Below, one piece after another: positions 34,216 through 46,915 of a stretch of 64,000 bases of DNA. The stretch's first letter is position 1. Every line of letters starts with the position of its first letter. The translations under genes were made by a program, and so were the position numbers. The notes under the pieces are model-generated. The model saw nothing but the letters and a program-made list of their open reading frames with translations. It made no database searches and had not been told where the DNA came from. Source of the DNA: Pycnopodia helianthoides (taxonomy: Eukaryota > Echinodermata > Asteroidea > Forcipulatida > Asteriidae); contig CM063249.1 of NCBI GenBank assembly GCA_032158295.1, positions 2,991,195-3,055,194 on the forward strand, read 5' to 3'.

Positions 34216-34850
34216 AAAATTTAGGTTACATTTAGGTTATTTTCAATGAAGTACATTTGTTCTTCCTCAAACGTGACTGTCATGTAACTACTATGTTCGA
34301 CAGTATAATATTTTTTTTCACTGAGGTCCATTTGGAAATCAATCCAGATCCTAATTGATTTCACTTCAATAGTGATCACTTCCTTAAAATGTAAACCAAA
34401 AACAAAAAAAATGACAAGTTAAATAAGAACTTGGGAGAGATGTTTTTAAAGCACACATACAATGCCCCTTTAAGATTGTGTACCGATATGTATTAAACAC
34501 TCAACTGGCTGAAATAAATACGTATATAACTCTGCTGTTACTGGTAAGATAAATAAATATTCTTAAGAATGCCGACCAATGTGTGACGCACAGGGGGGGC
34601 CTTATCCAAACCTTGGTTTCGGCTCCAGCTCCAGGCTCTGTTTGATGTTGAAACACAGTGCAAAATGCACACAGCTCTAAACTTGATGACGTAGCCCAAG
34701 CCGTAGCCAGAGACCACGCCTAGGTTTGGAAAAGACCCCTGATATCAGGGCCCAATTGCACAGCTCTGCTCAACTCGCGCTAAAAATTAAAACAAATCGG
34801 TGCTCACAGTTCCAGAAGAATCTGTTTAATGTCAGTGGATGTCAAAGGTC

Positions 34851-34987
34851 AGGCCTTGTCGGAAACTGGGGCTACAGCTACGGCTAGATTTCCACGCCAT
34901 CGTGAGTTGAAGTATAGGACATCCTTAGCAACACCCTTAGCAACAGTCACAGCCGTAGCTGTAGCCGCCAACTGGGACTTGGCCTTA
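34851..34987. mobile_element. 'GGCTACGGCTA' foldback family
   Basis: Ends 'aggccttgtcggaaactggg' and 'ccaactgggacttggcctta' are inverted; inner arms 'gctacagctacggcta' and 'agccgtagctgtagc' also pair. The ORFs on both strands come from this palindrome. Confidence 0.8.
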
Positions 34988-35284
34988 GCTCTTTTTTTCC
35001 ATAGGTTTCTTTGCTTGTGCACATGTGCGCTTAAAGTTACTACGGCATGCTTCACTTAACACAGCTACCACATAAATTTGTTGCAGGCAGCAAATGGTGA
35101 CCGCAAGTACAGAATTCTGCAATCAGCAGAGCCATGACATTGGGCAGAGAACATTCGCCAAATTATTAATATTCCATCTCAACAGCTCTTAACTGTGTCT
35201 GGAAAAATGACAGCTGAGACAGTAAACTGCACTTAATACTGAGATATGGGCTTCAATTGATGTCATGACACACTAAGATTCATC

Positions 35285-35627
35285 TGAAAGGCCCTGTACA
35301 CTATTGGTAAGATCGAAAAACACAATGTTCACAGATTCACACATAACTTACATGATTTAAAGTGAGTAATGGTAGAAAGGGTTCCATAAAATATTTCTGC
35401 CTAAAATGCTATCGTTTCTGAGAAACGAGTAAAACAATAGTAATTATCGCGCGTGATAATTTGAAAAAACAGAAAACACATAAGATCTGTTTTCACTATT
35501 TTCTCGTGACCTCGATGACCAATTGAGCTCAAACTTTCACAGGTTTGTTTGTTCATTCATATGTTTAATCACACAAAATGTGGACACTGATTTTGAGCTG
35601 TTACCAAAAGTGTACAATACCTTTTAA
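35285..35627. mobile_element. TTAA-type foldback family D
   Basis: 'aaaggccctgtacactattg' at the left, 'aagtgtacaataccttttaa' at the right. The centre has the palindrome 'attatcgcgcgtgataat'. A second copy is at 63373-63713. Confidence 0.8.
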
Positions 35628-35845
35628 GATGAGCTGCCAGTATTGCCGTAGTGATGTGTATTGTGACATCACACTTTGCTTAGCAACTAAGATTCATACA
35701 CATCTTGAGATCAGCCTTTAGCTGTTTGAGAAAAATTGCAACAAAAACAAAGTTGTTCGCGAAAGGCGAGGAAGTTTGGTCTCTAAGTCTTTTGAATGAT
35801 ATGTACATGTGACGTGTTCCTCACAATGCATAACTGAGAAAACTT

Positions 35846-36045
35846 TGATGGCATAAACAATTATCATGCCGCCACCATCTTGATCATGCTCATTGTATCC
35901 AATAACATTAATGAATGCTAATATTCATTGCACAAAAAGGAACCAGACTATTTTCGCTTCCAGACCCGGTTTGGTGACAACGATTTGAATGGGAGGAAAT
36001 CAAGATGGCCGCATATCAAGATGGCCGCATAATGATAAGGGTCTA
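35846..36045. mobile_element. Foldback with AAGATGGC motifs
   Basis: 'aacaattatcatgccgccac' and 'catcttgatcatg' at the left pair with 'atcaagatggccgcataatg' at the right; the 'tcaagatggccgcata' block is directly duplicated at 36000-36030. Confidence 0.6.
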
Positions 36046-36474
36046 TTCTAAGCTGGTACTGTTAGGCAAAATAAAGAACCAAACATGTTTAGCATCCTGC
36101 CTTTTTGAAAAAAAAAAGGAGGCGTTTTAAAAATTTTTTTTTTTTTTTTTTAATGGCCACCCGACACATATTTCAAGACAAACGACTGGGATTTTTTTCA
36201 AGATTATCACCAGCTTTTTTCTTTTTGTTGTTTTGTTGGTGTGCTCAAGTCAAAAATATGTTATTACGTATTTTAGAATTGATTTTTTTTCGTCAGAGAT
36301 CGTAAAAATTGATCCTTAAAAATAAGGAGGCGACCTCTAAAAAGGAAGTGGGCAGGGATGCTAAACATGTTTCTTTTTTTCGTTGGCCTAATCTAAGTAT
36401 TTATTTTTAGTGAAGTATAACGTTGCAGGTCCTTTTTTCCCCTCATGGGGAGGGGGAAGAGGGGGGGAGTGACT
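36046..36474 (-). other. BCAS3 3' untranslated region (approximate)
   Basis: Follows the BCAS3 stop codon on the minus strand. It begins with a pyrimidine-rich stretch and has an A/T-run at 36108-36150. The poly(A) site cannot be fixed. Confidence 0.4.
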
Positions 36475-36635
36475 TTAGCTGGAGTCTGGAGACCCACTGG
36501 CTGGAGGAAACACAAGGATATGGTCCATGCTGCGTGCAGGAGATCCACGGGCCTCGTAGGAATGGATGGCGCTGTCTGCCGACCCGGCACTGGAACTTAG
36601 CTGGTCTGGATTGTCTAGGAGTAGATCCGGGTCAT
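36475..36635 (-). CDS. BCAS3: BCAS3, last coding exon (exon N) with stop
   Basis: Minus-strand acceptor ccatcgtcag|at. With the base carried from exon M the frame reads DDPDLLLDNPDQLSSSAGS, then 'ADSAIHSYEARGSP' and 'MDHILVFPPASGSPDSS', ending TAA at 36475-36477. The 'LSSSAGS' stretch and Pro/Ser-rich end align with the C-terminus of vertebrate BCAS3 (LSNSSGS and a Pro-rich tail). Phase match with exon M (phase 1) supports it although similarity is modest. An overlapping plus-strand ORF is its shadow. Confidence 0.8.
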
Positions 36636-37602
36636 CTGACGATGGGTTCGGGAGGGGGAGGAAGGATGGAGGAATTAGGGGGGTAGAGATAACAAGGTTT
36701 TAAGATGGAATGGAAATCGAGGTTTGCAATTAATCAACATGGTTAATGATATGATCCCGTGAAGTGAAACAAATAATTGCAAATGGAAATGACCCCAGCA
36801 GATTCTTCTTTTTCAAAGGTATTATACAGGATTGGTCAGGATAAAAAAACATAACTGGCTAATTTTAGTCTGATCATGAAGTTCGTACTAGAACAATTTT
36901 TTTGTGTGTGAAACATTTCCCTCTGAAATGAAGTCATGTTCGAGAGAACTATATCTTAAGAAACCTTTAAAAGCGCAACAGCTAATTGTGGTTGTTAGGT
37001 TGCTACTAAAACTAATTTGTCAGCTCCACCAATCCTGTATAATACCTTTAAAAGACTGTGTCCAAGATAGACTCTGTTAGGTTCAATACATGGATGGGAC
37101 CGTTTCCTCATCTAGCATTTATACCACTGAGTCCAATTTCATAAATCTGTTTACAGATTTTGTTTGTGCTTACTACAGCAGAGAAAAAACATGCGTAAGC
37201 AAAAGTGTATTTCCTAAACGAACAAGAAGATTTGACGATGGTGCCCACGTCCACAATGGATTTGCATTGCTGCACCACTCATCTACTTACAAAAAGTGCA
37301 CATGCGCAAAAGCTGAAAATTCTTCGCTAGCCTTCGAAACTGCTGATTTTTTTCTGCTGCCATGAAAGCGCTGTTCATTTGCTCATGGTGAGCAGAGTCA
37401 TGAAATGGGGCCACGGTGGATTTTGATCAGGCCACTCAGGGTCTTGGGGTAAAAAAAAAAAGAAGCTATTTGCGAGTTGGATTTGAACGGTGTCTGGTAA
37501 AATGAATCAGGGCAAACTTTTGCGTAGTTGTTGCTAGAACCATTTTTTTTGTGTGTGAAACATTTCCCTATGAAATGAAGTCATATTCGAGAGAACTGTA
37601 TC
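36636..37602. other. BCAS3 intron M-N, right end; no exon seen
   Basis: Non-coding. 36880-36960 and 37530-37600 share 'gaacaatttttttgtgtgtg' and 'aaacatttccct.tgaaatgaagtca', an old duplication flanking the stretch. Confidence 0.4.
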
Positions 37603-37833
37603 TTAACCCTCCTACTGTCAGTGACTCTTGGCAACATTTTCCAGTGAGTTGACCAACCATTTGAAACCATTCGACTGCCAAGGTTGTGTACTGTGGCACA
37701 AACTGTGCACAGAACTAACTGTGTACTGTGTACATGCATTCCCTCATGGTATCATATTGCAGGCTGGCATAGTTTATCTATCATTCAAAACCACAGTGAA
37801 TGGTATCGAATGGTCAGACAGCAAGAGGGTTAA
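37603..37833. mobile_element. TTAA-flanked foldback family G, complete
   Basis: TTAACCCTCCTACTGTCAGT at the left, 'cagacagcaagagggttaa' at the right. Opposite orientation to 26881-27107. Confidence 0.85.
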
Positions 37834-38063
37834 AAAACCGTAAGAACAGCAAACACCCATACACAATTCTGAATGAATAAATGTGTATGGCACAATGTTA
37901 CAAGGGTTTGCTCATCTGGAGGTTGCTATTTACAAAAGATTGCCCCGAAAACACTTTTACATAGCAATTGTCTCTATAGTCTGAGGAATTCAAATTCAAG
38001 CTGTAACTTGTGACTAAGCAAGTCTATGTACCAGACTTTCAAATCTAATACACAAGTGGCTTT

Positions 38064-38200
38064 AAGGCTGTGTCAGAATCGGCGGCTACGGCTAGGGCTA
38101 GGTTTCCACATCATCATGCGTTGAAGTATAGGACGCCCTTAGCAACACCCTTAGCAACAGTCGCAGCCGTAGCTGTAGCCGCTAATTCGGATAAGGCTTT
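38064..38200. mobile_element. 'GGCTACGGCTA' foldback family, best copy
   Basis: 'aaggctgtgtcagaatcggc' with 'ggctacggctagggcta' at the left; 'cagccgtagctgtagccgc' and 'taattcggataaggctt' at the right. About 137 bases. Confidence 0.85.
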
Positions 38201-38486
38201 ATATTAGGGTCAGCTATTATGAACTAGAAGAAGCTGATGGCTAGAGTTGACTAGGCGAATGTTAATAACTGTGGAATGTTAGAAATGTGGAATGAGTCAG
38301 GAAAAACCAAAGTAGGAAGATTCAAAGATTGATTCAATTCTTATAAAGTTGCGGACGATGATTTTTAAGGGATGGATTGTTGACCACCACTTGATAGCGA
38401 AATCCAAAACAAAAAACGATTACCTCAAAAGTGGATCGGCGTAAAATTGGTACACAACCTTCTGTCCAAAAGGTCCTTTTACATAT

Positions 38487-38877
38487 TTAAAGGGAAAATT
38501 TACCTTTGGTTTTTGGAACCGTTCGATTCTTTTAATCCTATATAAAAGTAGATATATACATGTACAATAAAGCTAATCTGTGAAAATTTCACTTCAAAAG
38601 GTGGTAGCGTTTTTGAGATATCGCCAAAAATCTGGAGCGGTTATGTCCACGCATGAAGAATAATCCCTAATAGGAATACACGATCTGAGAAACGTTTCTG
38701 GCAGAAACGTTTCTCAGATTCAAATTTTGGGGGATAAAAACTGACATCTTTTTCCATTGAAATTGAAATATTTCTCAAAATTGCGTTATACTATCGAAAG
38801 TTGCTGTACTTCTAACCAAGTAAGTTTTGATTGCCATCAATGTTTAGAATGATTACCAATCGTACACCTTCCCTTTC
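38487..38877. mobile_element. TTAA-flanked foldback family F, complete
   Basis: TTAAAGGGAAAATTTACCTT at the left, 'gtacaccttccctttc' at the right. The centre is a near-perfect palindrome: 'atctgagaaacgtttctggc' with 'agaaacgtttctcagat' (38690-38720). Copies: 9549-9942, 55001-55387, end fragment 52266-52333. Confidence 0.85.
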
Positions 38878-40384
38878 AGGTGTTGACACATCAAACTAAA
38901 AAAAGAAGAAGATATTTGTCTTCTTTTTTCGTTGGGTGTTTACCTTGAATGTGAAGTCTTGGCGAGGAGGAAGAGGATGCCTTTATTCCAAAGCACTCCA
39001 CTGTACAGAGTGAGTGGGTGATTTGGGCGTGGTAGACTCAGTGATTGAGACTAAGAGGCGAAAAAAGGAGAGTAAAGCCAAAAGAGACCATAGGAATCAT
39101 AACAAGGGTACTACACAGTGACGTAGCTAGAGGAGGGGGGAGGGGTCAGGGGGTGGAAAGGGAGGGGGTGGTAGAGGGTAGCAAGGGGGGCGCCATGTGC
39201 CCGGGCGCAACCTTAAAGATGCTACGTTTGATTTTTATCACACAATTTAGATTTGGATTTCAAATAGCTAATTTTACAGATTAAAAAAAAAAAACGTTAT
39301 GAGCTTTCATTTAAGGTATTGCACACAAAAACCTGCGAATAATTAGTGGTAGTTCATTACAAAATTAATTACTATCCGGATCCTGATATTATCTCATGTT
39401 ATCAACAGTTTCGCACATCATGACATGTCTTTGTGCATTATCCGTGACAACATGCACAAATTTTTTTCTCCGTTTGGTGTTTGGTAGAGCATCATCTGTC
39501 AAAACTCGTTCAGACCAAAACAATGATTTCTTTTTAAAAAATTATTTCTGCGAAAATCGGGCCATGCAACTTAAAGTGTGTGTCAAGTCGAGACCTAAGT
39601 TGTTTGATGTCTCGGCTGTTTCCAGGTCTTAAATTTGAAGACTCGGTCTTGGTCTTGGTCTTGGGGCCTCTGTGTTGAGACTTTAATTTCATAATCATCC
39701 AAAAGATAAGAAAGTAGAAAAAAGGAACTCTGAAAATAATTGTAATATTCCAGCTGTGTTTAAAAAAAAAATTCTTAGAGGGCCTGGCTGCGCTTTTTGC
39801 ACTTTTTTTGTACCAAATAGCAGCTATTGTAACAACCATAGTGAAGGTTGAGTGAAGCCATCGTACAGAGCAAAAGCAGAGGCTCAGCATTAAAAATTAA
39901 TTTTAAAATAAAGAAAGTTGGCTATTGAAAAATGCTTGATTGTTTACAGTGCAGATTTGTCTGAGATCTCGGTATCGGTCTCAAAGGAGAATACTTGGTC
40001 TTGGTCTCAATTTGGAGGTCATGGCCTCGGTATCGGTCTCGGATATTGAGGTCTTAGTCTCAGAGGGAGGGTCTCGGTCTCGGACATTGAGGTCTTGACT
40101 ACAACGCTAAAAAATCGAGTAAAGGTTTTTGAAAAAGTTTTTTAATTTTTTCTAGCCGTTGGGTGTTGTTGGTCGTGCTTATAACCAACATCTCAAAATA
40201 ATGCTTCGATTCTCAAAGACAAAGTGAGTGAAGTCACCATCCTCTACCCTTGCCCCCCCCCCCCCCCCCCCTGGCACCAAGAACCCTAGCTACTCCACTG
40301 ACCCTAATGGATTTAAGGTATGATGCAAGAGATGCAAGATAGATGCAAGAGACACATCCAGAGGGTGACAAAAGAGGTAGAGGG
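38878..40384. other. BCAS3 intron; simple repeats
   Basis: 39640-40100 contains scattered (GGTCTC/GGTCTT)n. A C-run lies at 40250-40271 and a G-rich stretch at 39130-39190. No exon recognised. Confidence 0.4.
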
Positions 40385-40755
40385 TTAAGAGGTAGGTTGG
40401 GAGTGAGAATAGGAGATGGGGTGAGATTAGGAGATGGGGGTGAGATTATGGGTTTGGGTGAGATTAGGGGATGGGTGAGATTAGGGGATGGGGTGAGATT
40501 AGGGGATGGGGTGAGATTAGGGGATGGGTGAGATTAGGAGATGGGGTAAGATTAGGGGATGGGGTGAGATTAGGGGATGGGGTGAGATTAGGGGTGGGGT
40601 GAGATTAGGAGATGGGGTGAGATTATGGGTTGGGGGTGAGATTAGGGGATGGGGTGAGATTAGGGGATGGGGTGAGATTAGGGGTGGGGTGAGATTAGGA
40701 GATGGGGTGAGATTATGGGTTGGGGTGAGATTAGGGGATGGGGTGAGGTCAGGGG
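40385..40755 (+). repeat. Minisatellite (GATTAGGGGATGGGGTGA)n
   Basis: About 18 units of 18-20 bases with G-count variants. The long ORFs here are repeat translations. Confidence 0.95.
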
Positions 40756-42000
<1,245 letters not shown>

Positions 42001-42189
42001 TCAGAGATTTAAAAAAAACACAAAAAAACAATATATGACGTCACATAATCGGTGGTTTAAGAATATTGATTGCTTGGTTAAAAGCTCCTAAAGAAGAGAA
42101 CCCAACTGTGACCTAAAATTTGTCTTGTAAGTTTGGGGGTGAACAAAGAAAAATTGACTAGAGATAGAACCTGAATCTGCAAATTTTTC

Positions 42190-42350
42190 TATGAATTTTT
42201 CCATTTTTCAAAAATGAGCAGTATACCAGTTACAGACGGTATGTGTGGAATCGTGTTTTGGCTGGTTGCCTTACTCTGGTAAGCATAATTTTGTTGTGCT
42301 TCTACTTTTTATGCTTGAGTAATCAGCAGCTCTATGAGATTGGTCCCAGA
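42190..42350. repeat. Family B foldback, diverged copy
   Basis: 'gcagtataccagttacagac', 'gttttggctggttgccttac', 'gctctatgagattggtccc': the family's minus-strand order. Confidence 0.6.
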
Positions 42351-42414
42351 CAGTTACAAAAAAAATTAAAGAAGTGTTGTGACAAAATTGATCTTTAATT
42401 AATTTGCGGTTGAG

Positions 42415-42500
42415 CAAAGAAATATTGACTGGATTGGGACCTGAACCTGTGACCTCCAGACCAACGTGCCGGTGCTCCACTAACTAAGCTGTCAAGCCCT
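42415..42500 (-). repeat. tRNA-like SINE fragment
   Basis: On the minus strand 'cttagttagtggagcaccgg' and 'caggttcaggtcccaatcc' resemble A and B boxes spaced as in a tRNA. No proper acceptor stem can be drawn. Confidence 0.45.
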
Positions 42501-43435
42501 AATGTTGTCAGTCTCCCTATTTTGTCAATATCTTTGTTTGGTGGATGCCAGTCAGAAGCCGTTCAACCTGTAACTGCCGTATAGCCAGGGATCACAGCCA
42601 AGTTTACGATACAACCTGGGAAGCGGCAGCAGAGGGATCACCTTAAGGGGATGCGACTTTTTATTTCAAATTTATTTTTGCATCCGTGGTGTTGGCTCCA
42701 GAATTATGATTGCTTGCTTAGAAGCTCCTCATATACATGTAAAGTGTGAAAGAGCTAAACTCTGACATTACAAATGTCTGAGATCATGGGGGTTGGTTCA
42801 CAAAGGTCGACAACTTGGTCTGCACAAACTGCTCACGATTGCATGTGACCAAAAAGAAGAAGAAGAAGAATGACATCACAGTTATCTTGAATCATTGTGG
42901 GGGGAGGTTCAAGAAGGTTGGCTGCTTGGTCAAAAGCCGTAGAGTATTTGATAGAAGAACCAAACTTGGACCACAAATTTATCTCCCACCATAGAGGTAT
43001 AGCTAAAGAATGTTAAACGTCCGGTCAATTGGTGTGCTTGAATGCTTTTATGTAATTCATTTTTAAGAATTCTGCTGACATTATTTTTTAATTTGTAGAA
43101 TTCACCATTTTGGAACCATGCCTAACTGAGCCAACAACTTGGTTACGGGTTCGGTCGGAACACATCTGCGTCGCCACAACTGAACTGAACACGTGAAAAC
43201 AGTTATCCAATGACCGTAGCGCAAATGCGTTTCTTGTCAGGGTCGGCAAAACACGACCCCAGCTAATTGCTGAACTCCATCTAGGAGGGGGGGGGGGAGG
43301 CTGTAGTAGTCTACAACCATAAATACCCACAAAAAGAGATTTTATATGTGATGTTAATACCACAAGCCACCATCGCATCATCTGCACGTAACTGAGACAA
43401 AATTTATTCATTGTGTATTTCTTGATCTTAGACAT
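42501..43435. other. BCAS3 intron L-M; no exon seen
   Basis: Contains a run of direct repeats of 'aaggttgactgcttggtcaa'-like phrases (41966-41990, 42056-42080, 42795-42820, 42910-42935) that look like degenerate copies of the exon M segment VNLLEV/DQA region plus flank. G-run at 43284-43300. Confidence 0.4.
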
Positions 43436-43837
43436 TTAAAGGCTGGAAATACCTTTGGTAATATACCTTTGGTGATTGTCAAAGACCAGTATCCTCACTT
43501 GGTGTATCCCAGTATATGCATAAAATGACAGACCTGTGAACATTTGGGCTCAGTTGGTCATCGAAGTTGCAAGAAAATAATGAAAGAAAAAACCACCCTT
43601 GCTGCATAGAATTCAGTTCTTTCAGATGCCTGAGAAAAAGCTTCATGCCTGGAACCTTTCTCAGATTCAAATTTTGGGATGACAAATGACCTCTTTCTCT
43701 AAAACTAAATTACCTCAAAAGGGGGTCGTTTCTGACAATGTTTTATGATATCAACTGCTCTCCGGTGCTCTTTACCAAGTACATTTGTTATGACCATTAA
43801 CTTGTGGAGTAATACCCAGAATTACACCGTGCCTTTA
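43436..43837. mobile_element. TTAA foldback family C, diverged copy
   Basis: Starts TTAAAGGCTGGAAATACCTT; contains 'tgtcaaagaccagtatcctc', 'cacttggtgtatcccag', 'ggtcatcgaagttgcaaga' and 'gtcgtttctgacaatgtttt', ends 'caccgtgcctttaca'. Confidence 0.75.
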
Positions 43838-43998
43838 CACAACTATTTGTATGAAACAGATTGACTTCTGCTAGCTTGTCAATTCCAAGTTAGAGACTTA
43901 ATTTACCCACCCCCCCCCCCACTTCCATAAGGACTCTATCTATTGGAAAATGAATGCAACAGCAGAACTGAAGTTGACCTTTGACCTTAGAGCCCCTC

Positions 43999-44393
43999 TT
44001 AAAAGGAACATTACAGAGTTGGTAAGAAAAAAACTTGTAAAATATACTTTTTGATCACAGATTTACATAAAACTTACACGGTCTAATGATGATGATAGTA
44101 GAAAACACCCCTGGAAATATTTCTGTCTGAAATGCCATATTTGATGAGAAATGAATAAACTGATTTCCGATTGGAGTTTATCGCTCAGTGAGCGTTTTAT
44201 TCATTTGTTGAACCTATATGGTTTCATGCAAATGTGTAATCGGTTTTTCACTATTTTCTCGTGACCCAGATGGCCGATCGATCTCAAACTTCTACAGGTT
44301 TGTCAGTTTATGTATATGGTGGATTACATAAAGTGCTTACACTGCCAGCAACTGTTTTGTTAGCAACACAATTCTGTAATGTTCCTTTAAGCA
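43999..44393. mobile_element. TTAA foldback family E, copy 1
   Basis: 'ttaaaaggaacattacagag' at the left, 'ctgtaatgttcctttaa' at the right. The centre is the palindrome 'tttatcgctcagtgagcg'. Nearly identical copies at 61133-61530 and 62336-62728. Confidence 0.85.
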
Positions 44394-45013
44394 TTCAAAA
44401 CTAAATTCATTGAGGGTCTATACATGTATAAAGATTCTTATGAGCATTTACCGAGTAGTGTCTTTGAGAAAACTTCTTCAGATTCTGGAAGGTAAAATAT
44501 TTTCCCAATGTTTTTTTTCGACATTGTTTTAAAACTACTGTCTGAACAATCTTTTTCAAGACAAATACTAGACCGTCATGAGTGACTAAAATTTCAAAAA
44601 ATTCAAAATAATAAAAAATAATAATACTTTGATTTCAGGAGAAATCGAACCAATACCTGTATTAGTACATAAGAATCACAGTAGCCTAAAAATTAAATGC
44701 AATTTAGGAGTACTGTACAATACAACTCCATAACTTGTTAAAATCAACTCTGGCTGACATGCACTAAGGCTGTTCAAAACTGAGTTCACCCTCAGAGAAC
44801 AAAATGTGTTAATTTAAACTGATTCTTCAACACAAACTGTCAAGATTGAACATGTTAATCTTTCAACTACTAACTACAAGAAACAGTGCACAATTTCCTG
44901 TAAACGTAACAAACCATGCCAGACGATTAGTAAATCCAAACTCTTGTTCAAATCTTCAGGGGAGGCTGTAAAATCGAGCTTTCAATTTCACTTTTATTCT
45001 GACAACTTTCTCT

Positions 45014-45450
45014 AACCTTCACATTTTCCAGTAAGTTAACCAACCCTTCAAAACCATCCAACAGCATGGATTTTGCATGGTGGAGCAACTGTGTACAGAA
45101 CTGTGTACTGTGTAGATGCATTGACCACATGATATCATAATGCAGGCTGGTATAGTGTTTCTATTATTCAAAACCTAAGTGGATGATATCGAATGGTCAT
45201 ACAGTAGGAGGGTTGACCGTACTGTGTAGATGCATTCACCACATGATAGCATATTGCAGGCTGAAATAGTGCATCTACCCCTAAATACCCAGTGGATGAT
45301 ATTGAATGGTCAGACAGTAGGAGGGTTGACTGTACTGTGTAGATGCATTCACCACATGATATCCCAAGTTAGGCTGGCACAGTGCATCTACCATTTAAAA
45401 CCTAAGCGGATGATATTGAATGGTCATACAGTAGGAGGGTTGACTATAGT
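45014..45450. repeat. Tandemly repeated family G blocks
   Basis: About four units of roughly 105 bases, each with 'gtgtagatgcattcaccaca', 'tgatat', 'aggctg', 'gtggatgatattgaatggtc' and 'cagtaggagggttgac'. A foldback family that has been amplified in tandem. Confidence 0.75.
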
Positions 45451-46084
45451 GTGCACCTCATGAAATTATTGAAAGGTCAGAACAGGAGCGTAAAAACCTT
45501 GTGTATGACCAGTTTTAAATCATGAAAAGAAACGCAGCTTAGCATTAATCCAAATTGAACCGTTTTGCAACTGTTGTTCTGCAACTAGACATGTACTTAC
45601 TAACAGACCGAGCCACACTAGTTGGCTCTGTCCACAACTAATCACCAAGATCTTCTGGGGTGTTTAAAAACCCTTCCCTCCCCCCCCCCCCCCCCCCAAT
45701 AAAGTTTATTTGCTTCCGGGTAGAGAAAAATAGAACCTCCTAGACCAGCGAAAAAAATCACAAAAAGAGCTTGAATATCCAACATCCAAACATTCCCAAT
45801 GACCTCCAGAAAAATTTCCAATAACCTACAGAAAACAGTTTGTTTCCCAACTACTCCAATCAAAATCAGGGTACCTTCGATTAAACAGCGGGTGACCAAG
45901 GGGACCCCGAAAGCAAGGTGAACTACTGTAACAATGTTAGCGCTCGACAAAAAAACAAGGCGAGGAAATCGTTGTTAAGAACATCCAAAAATGGCTCAGA
46001 GAAGATGCTCCAAATGTGAAAAAAAACAAACCAACGAGCTGAAGTAGAGAAGAAAAACAAAAAAAAGAGAAGCCAAACGAGCTT

Positions 46085-46378
46085 TCACCGGTGAGTGACT
46101 ACCACGTTCTCAACCCTCCTACCTTTGGCATGAACCCCTCTATTTGCCTGATTCAGTCTAGGCTCTATTATCTCAAGCCTCTCTTTCTTCTCCTCAGGGG
46201 ACTCCTCCCCCATTTGGACGTCCGCCGTGGTCTCCGCGGCCGCGGCTTCCGCCGCCGCCGCTGCGTCTCTTCCCTTAGCCGAGCCTTTCCCCTTCTTCTT
46301 TTTCTTGCGCTTGCCTTTATTCTGCGCTTGCCTGTCGGGGTCTGTCGAGGGCTCGGCTTGGTCATCTCGGACGGACAT
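46085..46378 (-). CDS. Lys/Ala-rich hypothetical ORF inside BCAS3 intron
   Basis: 97 codons from ATG (46376-46378) to TGA. The N-terminus is acidic (MSVRDDQAEPSTDPDRQAQN), followed by a KGKRKKKKKGKG basic block, an Ala-rich stretch and 'EESPEEKKERLEIIEPRLNQ'. The segment is much more GC-rich than its surroundings. An acceptor-like 'cttgtgttacag' precedes the ATG by about 30 bases. I do not recognise it. It could be a nested gene's exon, an alternative BCAS3 exon (frames do not fit easily), or a retroelement gag fragment. Confidence 0.3.
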   Translation of the reverse strand: MSVRDDQAEPSTDPDRQAQNKGKRKKKKKGKGSAKGRDAAAAAEAAAAETTADVQMGEESPEEKKERLEIIEPRLNQANRGVHAKGRRVENVVVTHR

Positions 46379-46545
46379 AATGTTATGCCTGATTCTGTAC
46401 GCTTATCTGTAACACAAGTTTGTTGGGCCATTTTATGAAAAGTGACAACTGCTCTGTGGTCGGTGGGGTGGGGGAGAGCAGGATGGGGGGTGATGACCGT
46501 GTACTGTTTGAGGAGGGAAAGGAAGGAATGACAGACACAAACACA

Positions 46546-46915
46546 GACAAGGACATAGAGCTCACTGCAGCCTCTGCTTGCTTGCTGAGATTTGCTTTCT
46601 TACTGCCATGTCCTGAGGGAATAGGGAAAGGAACGAATGACAGACACACACAGAGACAAGGACATAGAGCTTTCTGCAGCCTCTGCTTGCTCGCAGAGAT
46701 TTGCTTTCTTACTACCATGTCCTAATGACAAACGCACATAGAGACAAGGACATAGAGCTAACTGCAGCCTCTGCTTGCTTGCTGAGATTTGCTTTCTTAC
46801 TACCATGTCCTAATGACAAACGCACACAGAGACAAGGACATAGAGCTAACTGCAGCCTCTGCTTGCTTGCTGAGATTTGCTTTCTTACTGCCATGTCCTG
46901 AGGGGATAGTTCAAC
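46546..46915. repeat. 88-bp tandem repeat, about 4 units
   Basis: Unit: 'gacaaggacatagagctaac', 'tgcagcctctgcttgcttgc', 'tgagatttgctttcttacta', 'ccatgtcctaatgacaaacg'. The first unit is longer (109). It lies just upstream of the ORF at 46085-46378. Confidence 0.9.

Noticed and set aside
34829..35059. ORFs on both strands rich in Ala/Thr/Val
   Set aside because: They come from the palindromic GGCTACGGCTA foldback element.
36423..36686. Plus-strand ORF
   Set aside because: Shadow of the BCAS3 last exon, whose frame and phase fit exon M on the minus strand.
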